Shown in pieces: positions 15,871 through 25,666 of a stretch of 64,000 nucleotides of DNA; within the stretch, counting starts at the first letter, position 1, and each line of letters opens with the position of its first letter. The translations under genes were made by a program, and so were the position numbers. The notes beneath the pieces were generated by a model. The model made no database searches and was not told the origin of the DNA. It saw only the letters and a program-made list of their open reading frames with translations. The DNA comes from CBDFMG01 sp965221205 [NCBI: bacterium] (GTDB taxonomy: Bacteria; SM23-31), in the NCBI GenBank assembly GCA_965221205.1, contig OZ244870.1, positions 2,170,001-2,234,000 of the forward strand, given 5' to 3'.

Positions 15871-16539
15871 CTATAGAATTTCTGTACTCTCGTTCTTAAC
15901 TCTCGTTCTTACACTATCCATATCTATTTCTCCTCTGAAATATTTCTCCCACGCATCCGCATCTCTAATTTCTGGTTGCATTTTATCAGGCATCATTATG
16001 CCTGTATATCCTGATAGATTCGTTTCCCAAATGTAACGAGCTGCTGCTTCAACATCTTCAATTCCTTTATTAAACCAATCAACATTCCATACTGTTTCAG
16101 ACGGTTCACCAGCCCAATGAAGATAGTTTGAAACCTTTCCAGAATATTTCATAAGTTTGTTAGTATCCCACATTACCGTTGGAGGCGAATTTGAGTCAGT
16201 AGAAAGAACGCCTTGCATAAACTCTACTAATTTTTCGTAGTGTGGATTCAGTTTGCGAATGATTTTGTAAAACTTAGTACTATTACCTTTGCAATTTTTG
16301 TAGTCCTCCGGTCTCAGTTTTGTTTCTGCACAAAAGAAAATCTCCTCAAATAACAGTTGTTCAATTGCCTGTCGAATGTCATGAGCTGCATAGTGCAAAG
16401 CACATACATTGTGTTCCCGTGTGTTCCCGTTTAGCATAATCAAGCCAGGAAAGAGAACGATATGTGTATTCATCTGAGCCGAAAAGCACATCCTGAGTGA
16501 TAATCTCTTCTGGAGATCTATTCCTGCAATCCGGTCCAT
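15871..16539 (-). CDS. Hypothetical protein, HEPN-like helical segment
   Basis: Up to 222 residues; the true start may be internal, since MNTHIV or the leucine-rich region before EHNVCALHYAAHDIR are also possible. The segment CALHYAAHDIRQAIEQLLFEE is reminiscent of HEPN-type nucleotide/RNA-binding helices, and the C-terminal half is acidic and aromatic (WDTNKLMKYSGKVSNYLHW). No confident family. It lies 18 nt downstream of the DUF5655 gene on the same strand, so a two-gene unit of defence type is plausible. Confidence 0.45.
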   Translation of the reverse strand: MDRIAGIDLQKRLSLRMCFSAQMNTHIVLFPGLIMLNGNTREHNVCALHYAAHDIRQAIEQLLFEEIFFCAETKLRPEDYKNCKGNSTKFYKIIRKLNPHYEKLVEFMQGVLSTDSNSPPTVMWDTNKLMKYSGKVSNYLHWAGEPSETVWNVDWFNKGIEDVEAAARYIWETNLSGYTGIMMPDKMQPEIRDADAWEKYFRGEIDMDSVRTRVKNESTEIL

Positions 16540-16557
16540 GGAACATGCAGCTTATCT

Positions 16558-17511
16558 TTAATGCTTATCAAATCTATCTATAACCTGTTTTATGACCACC
16601 ATAGCAAAATCTATTTCTGACAATTCATTTACATTAATGAAACTTAGATGATAGTTATAGTGTTTCATGCTAGTTTTTCTATATTTAACCTCAATTTTCT
16701 CTGTTTTTTTTAGATCTTTGGGGTGTGTTCTGATAAAAAAAACGTTGATTTTTTCTTTTAGTTGATACACTTTCATTACGTTCCGTTGGTTAATCTGAAA
16801 ACCAATATAGAATTTGGTGAAGTTCTCTTTTATACGAGAATCCGCTTCTAAAATTTTTTCTTTTAAACTATTATATAGTTCGTATGTTTTTTTCCATTTC
16901 TTTTTTAGCACATCATCAGCAGAATACCTTTTTTTTACTTCTTTGCTAACATCTTTGATTTCTTTGCTAACATCTTTGATTGTATCACTTTCAGGGACTG
17001 TAGTGATGGATTCTGCAGCATCGAGCGGTTTCAGTTGATTGTAAAGAATCGTGCCATTATCATATTTCTTCACTTCCCAAAGTTCCATAGATCGGTCTTT
17101 GAAATTTATTGCCTGCTTCTGGTGCGTGTTAAATGAGTTTGCCAAAAAAAGTATCTTTGATTGGGACCAATCAACACCACCTTTTTTGAGGTTACTCTCC
17201 ATATTTTCATTGAATTCAAGGATGAAATCAGCCCTATTATTATCCATTAATGCAAGGTAAGCAAACCCCTGGTCAATAATGCCTCTGCTTTTGTCTTTCT
17301 TGTATTCGATTATTACAAAAGATTTAGTTTCCCTGTCAAAAGCAAGTGTGTCGATTCTCAGATTTTTTAATGAAAACTCCGATTTTACAAATTCCAGATT
17401 ATATATTGTTTCAAGATTTGTTTCCGTAATAGTTTGAAGATCTTTTTCAAGCTTGAATCCGATTTCTTTGATTCGTGTTACGTTTGAGTTTTTGATATGG
17501 AAAATTTTCAT
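16558..17511 (-). CDS. PD-(D/E)XK nuclease-like plus DUF5655-type protein
   Basis: 317 residues. N-terminal part: LRIDTLAFDRETKSFVIIEYKK carries the Asp...Glu-x-Lys arrangement of PD-(D/E)XK nucleases. C-terminal part from about residue 200 (YNSLKEKI, then FYIGFQINQRNVMKV, EIDFAMVVIKQVIDRF) corresponds to DUF5655. Such proteins are common, frequently near restriction or defence genes, and experimentally little known. A 21-bp tandem duplication in the linker adds the repeated KDVSKE. AT-rich and well-formed, so probably functional. Confidence 0.65.
   Translation of the reverse strand: MKIFHIKNSNVTRIKEIGFKLEKDLQTITETNLETIYNLEFVKSEFSLKNLRIDTLAFDRETKSFVIIEYKKDKSRGIIDQGFAYLALMDNNRADFILEFNENMESNLKKGGVDWSQSKILFLANSFNTHQKQAINFKDRSMELWEVKKYDNGTILYNQLKPLDAAESITTVPESDTIKDVSKEIKDVSKEVKKRYSADDVLKKKWKKTYELYNSLKEKILEADSRIKENFTKFYIGFQINQRNVMKVYQLKEKINVFFIRTHPKDLKKTEKIEVKYRKTSMKHYNYHLSFINVNELSEIDFAMVVIKQVIDRFDKH
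16939..16979 (-). repeat. 21-bp tandem duplication in the DUF5655 linker
   Basis: TTCTTTGCTAACATCTTTGA at 16939 and again at 16960; in-frame, giving IKDVSKEIKDVSKE in the protein. Confidence 0.85.
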
Positions 17512-17827
17512 ATTTGAATCCTATTTATAAAATAACGTGAAGGTAATGTGATGTACAGTAATACTTTGATGGGCTTTTTTTGATTCTAAGGGACACAGTG
17601 GAGACTGGTTTATCTTCTTCTGATTCTTTTTTTGTTTCTTACCTATATAAAAATATAAAAATTATTCGGTTAATTGCCAACAGAGTTTTTGTTTTATTGG
17701 AAATTAAACAAAAACTTTCCACTTTTGATAAGTATATAATCGCGTACAATAAAATCTGTTTCAAGCACATTGTACAAAGTATTCTTTTAGATAGTTAAAG
17801 CTATATATACCTAAGAACATATAGAAT
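17512..17827. other. Intergenic, nothing recognised
   Basis: AT-rich spacer between the DUF5655 gene start and the UDG-like relic. A 72-codon plus-strand frame at 17580-17798 has no ribosome site or recognisable feature. Confidence 0.4.
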
Positions 17828-18130
17828 CATCGATTTAATGCTTGATCAAGCTCTTTCAGCGCTATTAAAGCCTCTTCTTTTCTACAAAGAGTGCCCGGCA
17901 TTGGGAATACAAATGTTTTAGCATTGAAAAGTTTACTTACGTTATGATTAAACCCATAAAGCGATTTCTCTTTTAAGTATGAAAGGCAAGCACCAAAATT
18001 TTATCGAATACTTTCTTATAAACAAATACAACAACCTTCGGTTTATGTAACGTAATTAATGCAAGAATTCTTTGTACTCCTTACATTATATTCAAAATCA
18101 GAAGGTTCATTTCCAAAACTTCTCGAAATT
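17828..18130 (-). pseudogene. Relic of a uracil-DNA-glycosylase-like gene
   Basis: Translating the minus strand with one frame change gives LITLHKPKVVVFVYKKVFDKI, then CLSYLKEKSLYGFNHN, SKLFNAKTFVFPMPGT and a clean end at LKELDQALNR. The KPKVVVFVYK strand followed by VFPMPGT resembles the C-terminal half of mismatch-type uracil-DNA glycosylases, but the catalytic N-terminus is absent. A decayed 3' fragment; the family name is tentative. Confidence 0.35.
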
Positions 18131-18145
18131 TTAACACTATCCGTT

Positions 18146-18862
18146 ATTCAATAGCCGTTGTCCAAGAGATAACCATCATGGTGCATATGAAGATGGTTAT
18201 CGCTTGCATTCCAGCCTGTACAATCTGCCCATGTAAAGAGGGCTTACTTCTCCAGTTCAGGGAAATTGAATAGATACCTTCCGTATCGAGCACATCAATC
18301 AACACCTTTTTCTTTAACGACTTTGTAGAAATCATGCTTTCCTAACAGGCATCTCAAGGGATTCTCAGAGATTTTTTGAGGACTAGACCTGTGTGAAGGG
18401 CTTTCAATTCTTCTGTAAAAGTATTCAGAACGGGAACATAAAATCTCTCTTCTTTCTGTGGTATATCCCGCCTCGACGAGACAATACCTCAAACACCGGC
18501 TTTATATCTTGAAAATACAAATCTGAACAGGGAACATTAAACCATTCTTTGCCGAGCTTTGCCGAAATCCATGTTATTTGAAAGGCGGATATGCCAATCT
18601 CCCGATTCCTGACATCTCCTCTTCTGCCCGTTACTGATAGTTGAAGAAAAACCTGTTTTGTTTTTTCAAATCGCTCATCGCGGGCAATGAGAAATGTTAT
18701 GGCGTTATCAGCAGCTTTCAGGTATTTTTGCTGTTCTTTTGTGTTTTGTTCGAGAAAGGCCATTATCTGAGAATGGTTAAAACCCTCAACTCTGATCTTC
18801 TGTATAACATCCAAATATATTGGTTCCTGAGCTTCTGACGTTGTAACAAATATGAGCGCCAC
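18146..18862 (-). pseudogene. Decayed HaeIII-type restriction endonuclease fused to a peptidase leader
   Basis: Frame 1 (18425-18862) reads ITFLIARDERFEKTKQVFLQ, GRRGDVRNREIGISA, KLGKEWFNVPCSDLYF and DIKPVFEVL; other frames downstream give FYVPVLNTFTEELKAL and RCLLGKHDFYKVVKEKG. That order matches HaeIII-family type II endonucleases as I remember them. The first ~30 residues (SEAQEPIYLDVIQKIRVEG, FNHSQIM) instead resemble the leader of the M28 peptidase at 32694 (AQEKIDFEMADKIRDEGF). So a peptidase 5' end has been joined to a restriction gene that then decayed through frameshifts. No partner methylase is adjacent. Confidence 0.5.
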
Positions 18863-19130
18863 TGGTCATTATGAACATGAGAAGTAATGTTTTTTCATTG
18901 TTGTTTCCTCCAGAAAATGATGAAATCATGAATGAGCATATAAATACATTTAGAAAGTTAATTAATAAATATTCTGCCACAATAATTGAAATAAGAGACT
19001 GATGTATCTTAATTTAAGGAGTTGATAGATTGCTGTATGATTAGTCGATGATTCAATAATATTTTATAAATCAGTATTTCCAAATGAAACGATTCTGCAT
19101 GTTTCTGTGAATCATCGATAGTTAAGTATA

Positions 19131-20774
19131 TTACCACAGCAATTCTATTTCATCAGTGAGACCCGTCAGTTCCCACCGTACCAGCGACATAGGAATCATG
19201 CCTCTCGATCTGAAATCGTCAATAAACTCCCCAAGTACAAAATCGTCACCGCGTACTTTTGCAGCATCTTCTATTAAGCTCATCATCTGGATTTTTCCGA
19301 GAACCATGCCCATGTGCCAACCGGGAGCGCGGAGTGTTGTTTGCATTTCATACCAGACTTCATGCCCCCCGTCGATCATCCAGTTATACGGTGTTTCTTC
19401 ATAGCAGAATTTGAGCGCATCGGAAAGGTCGAATTCGTTACTGTGTAAATACAAGTCGGCCAGGCCGCGCACTGCACGAAACGCCTTTGCTATCAGGTTG
19501 ATCTCTTCGCCTCTGGGCCGCTTTTCATAAATCCCGGAATGGAGGAAAATTTCCTCGAGCCCGAATGCCATACCCTCACTGCGTATCATATCGATATTGT
19601 ATAACCGGTTTTGACCCCGGATGGGTCGGTCGTCCCGCTGATGCATCAACCCATCTACATGGTGACCAAAGGCATTATGGGAAATTTCGGCAATCATATC
19701 ACGGTCCCTGCACTGTTCAAAGAAATCTTGAATGCCGTTTCTTTCGCGGGCATTCCACCATTCACCGGGATCGTAGGCAGTGATATAATCAGGAAATGTA
19801 AACAGTTTTTCGTCCTCTATGAAATCCAGCATATACCGTTCATCATTTCTCCATCGGCTTAGATATTCATCTGCCGATGAGATCAATTTGAGTGGCGGCA
19901 GGTCACGGTTTTTATGTTCTACTATTTTGAGGGCGCCGAATGAATGTTCGTACTCCCGTTTCAGGCTGGCGTATATTTCATCCCAGGTGTAGGGTACGAG
20001 ATGTACATTTTTGAGCCACCAGTTATAATTTTCTTTGCCGATGCCCGCTGGAGCGGTCATTGAACTCATGTTTTCTTCAAGCCATGTACCATAATCTTTA
20101 ACTGCGGCAACCGCGTCATCGACATCGGGGATCATGTCTGAATGGTGTCCGGTTAGCCGTTCGCCGAGATTTTGGTACAATGCTATCTCTTCATCAAGAT
20201 AATGTAGCGCGAAACGTGCAAGATCACCGGCTGCTTCGGTAAGATTTCCCCGCGCCTGCTCGAGAAGTTCGGGCACAGCTTGAAGCTTTACATTGAAAGC
20301 AGCCGCCTGTTCCGTCGACATCGGAAGCCCGGATATGCGCGGTCTTCCATAGGCTGCCGGGCCCGCACCTGCTTGTGAAAACAGGTAGAAAACAGGGTCT
20401 CGTGCCCACGGTCTTCGGATCCGATGATCGAACTCAAGACCGTTCATCTCTGCGCGTACAACATGGTAGTCCACTTGCTGTGCAACAGACCAATCCTCGA
20501 TATCTATAGCTGCCAGCCGTTGTTGATACTCCTGTACCATGCTGTACTGTTCACTCATGGCGGATGCGGTATAGTCGGGCACACCGTCTATCTCCTTCGG
20601 TCTCTGAAACTCGCGAAACTCCCGGAAGAGCGTAACAAGATCATCGTAGGTGTTCAATACCGCCACATCGGCCCCATTGTTTTCCGGGTTTTCCGGGGTG
20701 TCCGGGGCGCACGAAACAAAGAGAAATATGAAAATAATCAAGCTAAGACAAAAATTCAGATGGTTTTTGCACAT
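19131..20774 (-). CDS. DUF885 family lipoprotein, putative metallopeptidase-like
   Basis: 547 residues with lipobox FLFVSC (Cys22) and a PENPEN linker, so it is anchored in the envelope. The body is the all-helical DUF885 fold: PAGIGKENYNWWLKNV, YTWDEIYASLKREYEH, then ISHNAFGHHVDGLMHQR in the place of the family's His-rich metal motif, then SEGMAFGLEEIFLHSG. The usual HE..PGHH pattern is altered to HNAFGHH, so catalytic status is unclear. Good ribosome site (GGAGG) before the ATG. It is followed downstream by relics and lies 55 nt from the VPS10-type gene stop, probably cotranscribed with it. Confidence 0.8.
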   Translation of the reverse strand: MCKNHLNFCLSLIIFIFLFVSCAPDTPENPENNGADVAVLNTYDDLVTLFREFREFQRPKEIDGVPDYTASAMSEQYSMVQEYQQRLAAIDIEDWSVAQQVDYHVVRAEMNGLEFDHRIRRPWARDPVFYLFSQAGAGPAAYGRPRISGLPMSTEQAAAFNVKLQAVPELLEQARGNLTEAAGDLARFALHYLDEEIALYQNLGERLTGHHSDMIPDVDDAVAAVKDYGTWLEENMSSMTAPAGIGKENYNWWLKNVHLVPYTWDEIYASLKREYEHSFGALKIVEHKNRDLPPLKLISSADEYLSRWRNDERYMLDFIEDEKLFTFPDYITAYDPGEWWNARERNGIQDFFEQCRDRDMIAEISHNAFGHHVDGLMHQRDDRPIRGQNRLYNIDMIRSEGMAFGLEEIFLHSGIYEKRPRGEEINLIAKAFRAVRGLADLYLHSNEFDLSDALKFCYEETPYNWMIDGGHEVWYEMQTTLRAPGWHMGMVLGKIQMMSLIEDAAKVRGDDFVLGEFIDDFRSRGMIPMSLVRWELTGLTDEIELLW

Positions 20775-20828
20775 TATACTTTTCCTCCTGTAATTGATTG
20801 TTCATGAAAATACTTGTCATCCATACGG

Positions 20829-23576
20829 TTAATAATATTTAATAAACCAGTGATCTTTGAGGATTTCCGCTTTGCGGGCCAATTCCTTGCCGTTAACAGA
20901 GAGTTTAACGGTATATTCTCCTGGTGGAAGTTCTGTACCAATATGATCAGGGCTGTCAGGATCAAATGGAACATTTTGATAGTTTATAGGATCAAATTCA
21001 ACATCGTGGTAAGAGACTTCCTGAAATTTTGTATAGGGTTGGTCTAGGAAGTCAATATAAATTCGTTTCCACTGTTCTTTTTCTTCTTCGGTCCGCTCCC
21101 GCCGTGTATCCATCCGCCACTCGACACTGTTGAGTCCTGCAGAACCTGATCCACGTAGTTCGTTTATCATTCGCTCTCCCTTGTATACACGAACTATTAC
21201 ATCAGAATTCACACTGTTTTTCAGGTAATAATTGATCATGATTCCATAGGGCTCGTTTTCACCGGAGAAGTTTTGGGAACTCACAACATTTTCCCGGGGA
21301 ATGACCCACTGAACTTTTGGTTCAATATTAAAGAGATGAACATCTTGCCTTAAAACCTCCGGTGTTAATTCCTGCAGCGTGGAAATATCGGTTATGAATA
21401 TCCCTCTTCCATACGTCCCCACCACAAGATCGTTCTCGCGAGCATGAATAACGAGATCATGTACCGGTTGGGTCGGCATGTTGTTTTTCAATCGTGTCCA
21501 GTTCTCTCCTCCGTCTATCGTTACATACACCGCCTTATCATTCCCGACAAACAGCAAATTAGGATTCTTGTGGTCTCCCTGGATCACATTGACTGATTCA
21601 TTCGGCAGATTTGCAGCAATTGATTTCCAAGTCTCTCCAAAATCGGTTGTTTTGTACACAAATGGCCGGAAGTCATCCCGTTCCCTGCCCCGGAACGATA
21701 CGTATGCAGTACCTGCATAATGATGTGAGGCTTCAACCCTGCTGACCCAGTATCCCACATAGTCAGGTATACGGTCATTGAGTTTTTTCCATGTCTTACC
21801 ACCGTCCAGAGTTAGCTGTACGTTGCCGTCATCGGTGCCTGCCCAGATTACCCCCGCAGAAACCGGTGATTCGTCGATTGAGGTGATGGTGCCTTTTTCT
21901 CTTCGAATACTGCTAATTTTATTCTCATCATAGTTTGATAGATCGGGACTTATTGCTTCCCAGGATTCACCCCGGTTGGGAGATTTGAGGAGAATATTAG
22001 ATCCATGATAGATAACACTAGGATTGTGCGGAGAGATCATGATCGGGGTGTTGAAATTGAACCGCAGGTTGGAATTTTTCCTGTATTTGATATATTTCCG
22101 TCTTCCGGTTTTCTGATCGATACGCTCGATTTGGCCATTTTGTGCTTCGTTATATAACCAGCGGGTGTTTGATGGGTCCACCTGTACATGTGACCCGTCA
22201 CCAGTTCCCCAATACTGCCAGTCTTCCAGACGGATGGGGTACTTCCCTTTCTTGGTGCTCGGTCCCCTGAAATTACCGTTGTCCTGCGTACCTCCGTACA
22301 CATTATAAGGATAGTCCATATCGACGGCTATCGCATAAAACTGGGCAAGAGGCAACTCATCGGGGTGGTACCAGTTTCTTCCGGCATCATACGTTATACC
22401 TATACCGTGATCGGTACCAAGTAACATGTGGTTTGAATTCTCAGGATCGATCCACATCGCATGGTGGTCATCATAAAAATCAACCCGTGCCCTCTTTTTT
22501 TCATCTCGCTCACGGTACGGGATATCCCATGTTGTGCCTCTATCTTTCGTTTCATACATATTGACACTCAAAACATAGATATGGTTTTCATCATTGGGAT
22601 CAACTCTGATTTGGCCAAAATACGAACCACCCCGCAATCCCGCTCCACTCGGTTGCCCAAGTCTGTTCCACGTTCCCCCTGCATTGTCGGTACGGTATAC
22701 CCTGTTCTGTGCATTTCCACCGGAAGAGTCTGGCACATGGATAACTGCATAGAGGATATCAGGATTGCTCAAATAAATATCGAGACCGATCCTGCCCATT
22801 CCTCTCTCGGGAAGACCACCGGCGAGTTTTATCCACGATGTTCCACTATTGGTCGTCTTATAAATGCCGCTGCCGTTTCCACTGGGTATATCGTTATGTC
22901 TTCCACCGCCCGGACGGTCATAACTCGCGGCATAGAGGACCTCAGGATCACGGGGATCCATGACCAGATCGATTACCCCGATATATCTCCCGCTCTCGAT
23001 TATCTCAAGAGATTTCTCCCATGTTTTTCCTCCATTTGTCGTTTTAAACACGCCCCGTTCGGGATTCTGCGAGTTAAACCGGCCCGTTGCCGCCACATAT
23101 ACAATATCAGGATTATTGGGATGGATCCTGATACGGCCTATCCGGCTCGATTCCCGTAATCCCATATTCGTCCATGTTGTGCCGCCGTCTGTCGATTTAT
23201 ACATTCCATCACCCCAGTAGTCGCCGTTCGCTTCACCGGTACCGACCCACACAATATCGGGAACTGAAGGAGCAGTTGCAATGTCGCCGACCGCTATGGA
23301 ATTTTCATGATCGAAAATCGGTGTAAACGTTATACCGTTATTGACCGTTTTCCAAAGTCCTCCCGAACCTGCCGCTGCGTAAAATGTATACGGCTGCAGC
23401 ACAGGTACTTCAATATCAACAAACCTCCCGCTCTGCCTGGTTGGCCCGATCGAACGGTAGTGAAATGTTTCAATTATATTTTCAGGGACCGGCTGACCGT
23501 ACGTCGTATGAACAATGAAAAGAGAAGTAAGCATGATTGTAAGAAACAAACAGGCAAATGCAGTATTTTTTTTCAT
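20829..23576 (-). CDS. Secreted VPS10/sortilin-type BNR propeller protein
   Basis: 915 residues from the ATG at 23576, preceded by GAGGAAG; the longer frame upstream lacks support. Signal peptide ACLFLTIMLTSLFIVHTTYG. At least seven Asp-box motifs occur (KSTDGGTTW, KTTNGGKTW, KTTNSGTSW, RTDNAGGTW, TLDGGKTW, KTTDFGETW, TIDGGENW), the mark of beta-propellers of the sialidase/sortilin class. The C-terminus carries an immunoglobulin-like region with a strand GEYTVKLSVNGKEL and ends near DHWFIKYY. Such proteins abound in FCB bacteria and are thought to bind or process glycans or peptides. A truncated paralogue lies at 24700-25371 on the opposite strand. Confidence 0.85.
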   Translation of the reverse strand: MKKNTAFACLFLTIMLTSLFIVHTTYGQPVPENIIETFHYRSIGPTRQSGRFVDIEVPVLQPYTFYAAAGSGGLWKTVNNGITFTPIFDHENSIAVGDIATAPSVPDIVWVGTGEANGDYWGDGMYKSTDGGTTWTNMGLRESSRIGRIRIHPNNPDIVYVAATGRFNSQNPERGVFKTTNGGKTWEKSLEIIESGRYIGVIDLVMDPRDPEVLYAASYDRPGGGRHNDIPSGNGSGIYKTTNSGTSWIKLAGGLPERGMGRIGLDIYLSNPDILYAVIHVPDSSGGNAQNRVYRTDNAGGTWNRLGQPSGAGLRGGSYFGQIRVDPNDENHIYVLSVNMYETKDRGTTWDIPYRERDEKKRARVDFYDDHHAMWIDPENSNHMLLGTDHGIGITYDAGRNWYHPDELPLAQFYAIAVDMDYPYNVYGGTQDNGNFRGPSTKKGKYPIRLEDWQYWGTGDGSHVQVDPSNTRWLYNEAQNGQIERIDQKTGRRKYIKYRKNSNLRFNFNTPIMISPHNPSVIYHGSNILLKSPNRGESWEAISPDLSNYDENKISSIRREKGTITSIDESPVSAGVIWAGTDDGNVQLTLDGGKTWKKLNDRIPDYVGYWVSRVEASHHYAGTAYVSFRGRERDDFRPFVYKTTDFGETWKSIAANLPNESVNVIQGDHKNPNLLFVGNDKAVYVTIDGGENWTRLKNNMPTQPVHDLVIHARENDLVVGTYGRGIFITDISTLQELTPEVLRQDVHLFNIEPKVQWVIPRENVVSSQNFSGENEPYGIMINYYLKNSVNSDVIVRVYKGERMINELRGSGSAGLNSVEWRMDTRRERTEEEKEQWKRIYIDFLDQPYTKFQEVSYHDVEFDPINYQNVPFDPDSPDHIGTELPPGEYTVKLSVNGKELARKAEILKDHWFIKYY

Positions 23577-24271
23577 CACTCTTCCTCGTTTATTTGATTG
23601 TTGCTTCGCAGTAATGTAAAACCATATTTGAAATAGTACAAAGTTATTTTGATGAAGATGCGAATGCACAACGTACTATTTCATTTTAGAAAGAACGAAC
23701 ATTGATAACCTCCTATGATAATAATGGTAAAGATGTACCTAATCCCCTTGAGATTTTTAGAAAATCATCATCAATCGTGTGTATTAAGTCACTCTTCAAA
23801 ATTCCATAAGAAACAGTTCCTTCAAAACTGTATCTGACATATCTCGTGGCAAATAGTATTCTTTTAGAAGTCATGAACGAGTCTCCAAATAATGTTTTTT
23901 AGTCTTTGTGTTTCAACTCTTTAGTAGGTATGCGTTATCAGAATGTTAAGTACAATCTAATTTGAAAATTTGACTTAGTAGGACGATATTGGATGAATAT
24001 TATAGAATACTTTTAAAAAAACAAACAATTATTTTTGTGCTGCCAAATTGCTTGAATATAATATTTTATGAGTGATACATTTGTATTCTTACTATAATCC
24101 ACGCAGCTGCAATGGTATTTGAGAAGTGGAAAACACCCGTAATGGCGGCATGTATATCGTGCCATTTACATCATAATTTTCGGGGAATATCAGGTAATCA
24201 TGAGAGAACATCCACCAAGGTACACGTCCTGGTCAGGAGGTCTCTTTCATGCAAGGTAAGGAGGATACCAC
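23577..24271. other. Divergent intergenic region
   Basis: About 700 nt of AT-rich sequence between the divergent VPS10-type gene and the M14/VPS10 relic. No gene or strong hairpin seen; promoters for both directions must lie here. AAGGAGG at 24256-24262 is the ribosome site for the relic's GTG start. Confidence 0.4.
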
Positions 24272-25371
24272 GTGCATTACTTCATGGTTATTGTTGTATT
24301 GCTGCAGCTTGTTTCTGCGGACGTATTCGGCCAGTTACGTTCGGAGCCGATTCGCGGTTTTTCATTTGATTTCGGGCGCTGGCCTTACCCGCTGCATGCG
24401 GAGGTAAACGCTCGTCTCCAGGAACTGGCTCGGAAGTACCCGAAGCTTGCCCGCACACACGTCATCGGCAAGACTGGTGCAGGGCGTGAGTTGATGGTGA
24501 TAGAGCTAACAAACGAAGCCACAGGACCCGGTGAATCGAAACCGGCACTGTGGATGGACGGTAACATGCACATGGGTGAGGAAACCGGACGCATTTACCT
24601 GTCGTACTTTATTGAACGGCTCCTTTTTGAGTATGGTAAAAGCCCGGATGCAACCCGCCTTATTGACACCCGCACTTTTTATGTATTGCCGGTAATCTAC
24701 CCGATGAGGGGATTAACGTCATCAGGGAAGACCATAAAAACCAGAACCTGCTTTTTGTGGGAACGGATAGAATTGTCTATGTAAACCTTGACAGCGGCGG
24801 AAACTGGACACCGATGCAAAATAACCTGCCGACAATACCGGTACATGATCTGGTTATTCATCCCCGTGAAAACGACCTTGTGGTTGGAACATTTGGTCGT
24901 AGCTTTTATATTGCCGACATTTCTCCCTTGGTGTTGTGGTGAACTATTATTTGAGTAAACCGGTAAACCGTGAAGTAACAATAACGGTATACGACGACAC
25001 CAGAGTTATCAACGAGTTACGGGGTCCGGGCAAAGCCGGTTTAAACAGCGTCATGTGGGGTATGACCAAGCGCGGAAGGAAACGAACGGCAGAAGAAATT
25101 GCTCAATGGGACAGTGATGTAGCCAACGGAAGACGGGATATATTTTATGATTATTATGATAATGTCGATTATTACGGCAGCCCTGATGAAGAGGTGGGCA
25201 GTACCGGTTCTTTCACTGCGGACGGGAGCCGCCCGGCAACCCGGCATACGGGGTCGTGACTACGTTCTCAAACGGGTACAGACGGGAGAATATACCATCA
25301 AAATCACTGTCGGCGATAAAGAACTGACCCGTACGTCGATTATTCTCAAAGACCATTGGTATGATAAATAA
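24272..25371 (+). pseudogene. M14 carboxypeptidase fused by deletion to the tail of a VPS10-type gene
   Basis: Starts at a GTG after AAGGAGG. The first ~140 codons are an M14 zinc carboxypeptidase: signal peptide, HVIGKTGAGRELMVIELTN, DGNMHMGEETG (zinc His and Glu) and TRTFYVLPVI. At about 24700 the sequence switches, out of frame, to VPS10-type sequence: INVIREDHKNQNLLFVGTD, PVHDLVIHPRENDLVVGTFG, then after a second deletion VNYYLSKPVNREVTI and INELRGPGKAGLNS, ending GEYTIKITVGDKEL and DHWYDK. The junction lies in CTACCC, readable as part of either gene, so a microhomology deletion removed the end of one gene and the front of the next. Confidence 0.75.
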
Positions 25372-25666
25372 GTACGGTTCATCGGGTATTTTTTATTGAT
25401 ATCAATAGTATCACCTTCCTCATATACTTTAGTATTTGCCTGTATATGGATTAAGAAGTTATAATGAAAAAATTATACGTTGCCTTACCGTGCGTAAGTA
25501 AAAATCACTTGGAAAATCCCAATCTATCTCTTACTATTTACCTCAAAACGTCCGACCTGCTTAGACAGTATAAACTATCGACGGGACACATGTAAAAATG
25601 AACATGTCGAATTATGTTGAATGATCAAGGAAATGCTTATTACTTAATGTTCTTATTGGACTCCCC
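25372..25666. other. Intergenic, nothing recognised
   Basis: 295 nt of AT-rich spacer upstream of the DUF5916 gene; presumably contains its promoter, but no convincing -35/-10 pair or hairpin could be chosen by eye. Confidence 0.35.

Noticed and set aside
17580-17798. 72-codon plus-strand frame
   Set aside because: No ribosome site, no recognisable motif, composition typical of AT-rich spacer.
22461-23159. Plus-strand 232-codon frame
   Set aside because: Antisense shadow of the VPS10-type gene.
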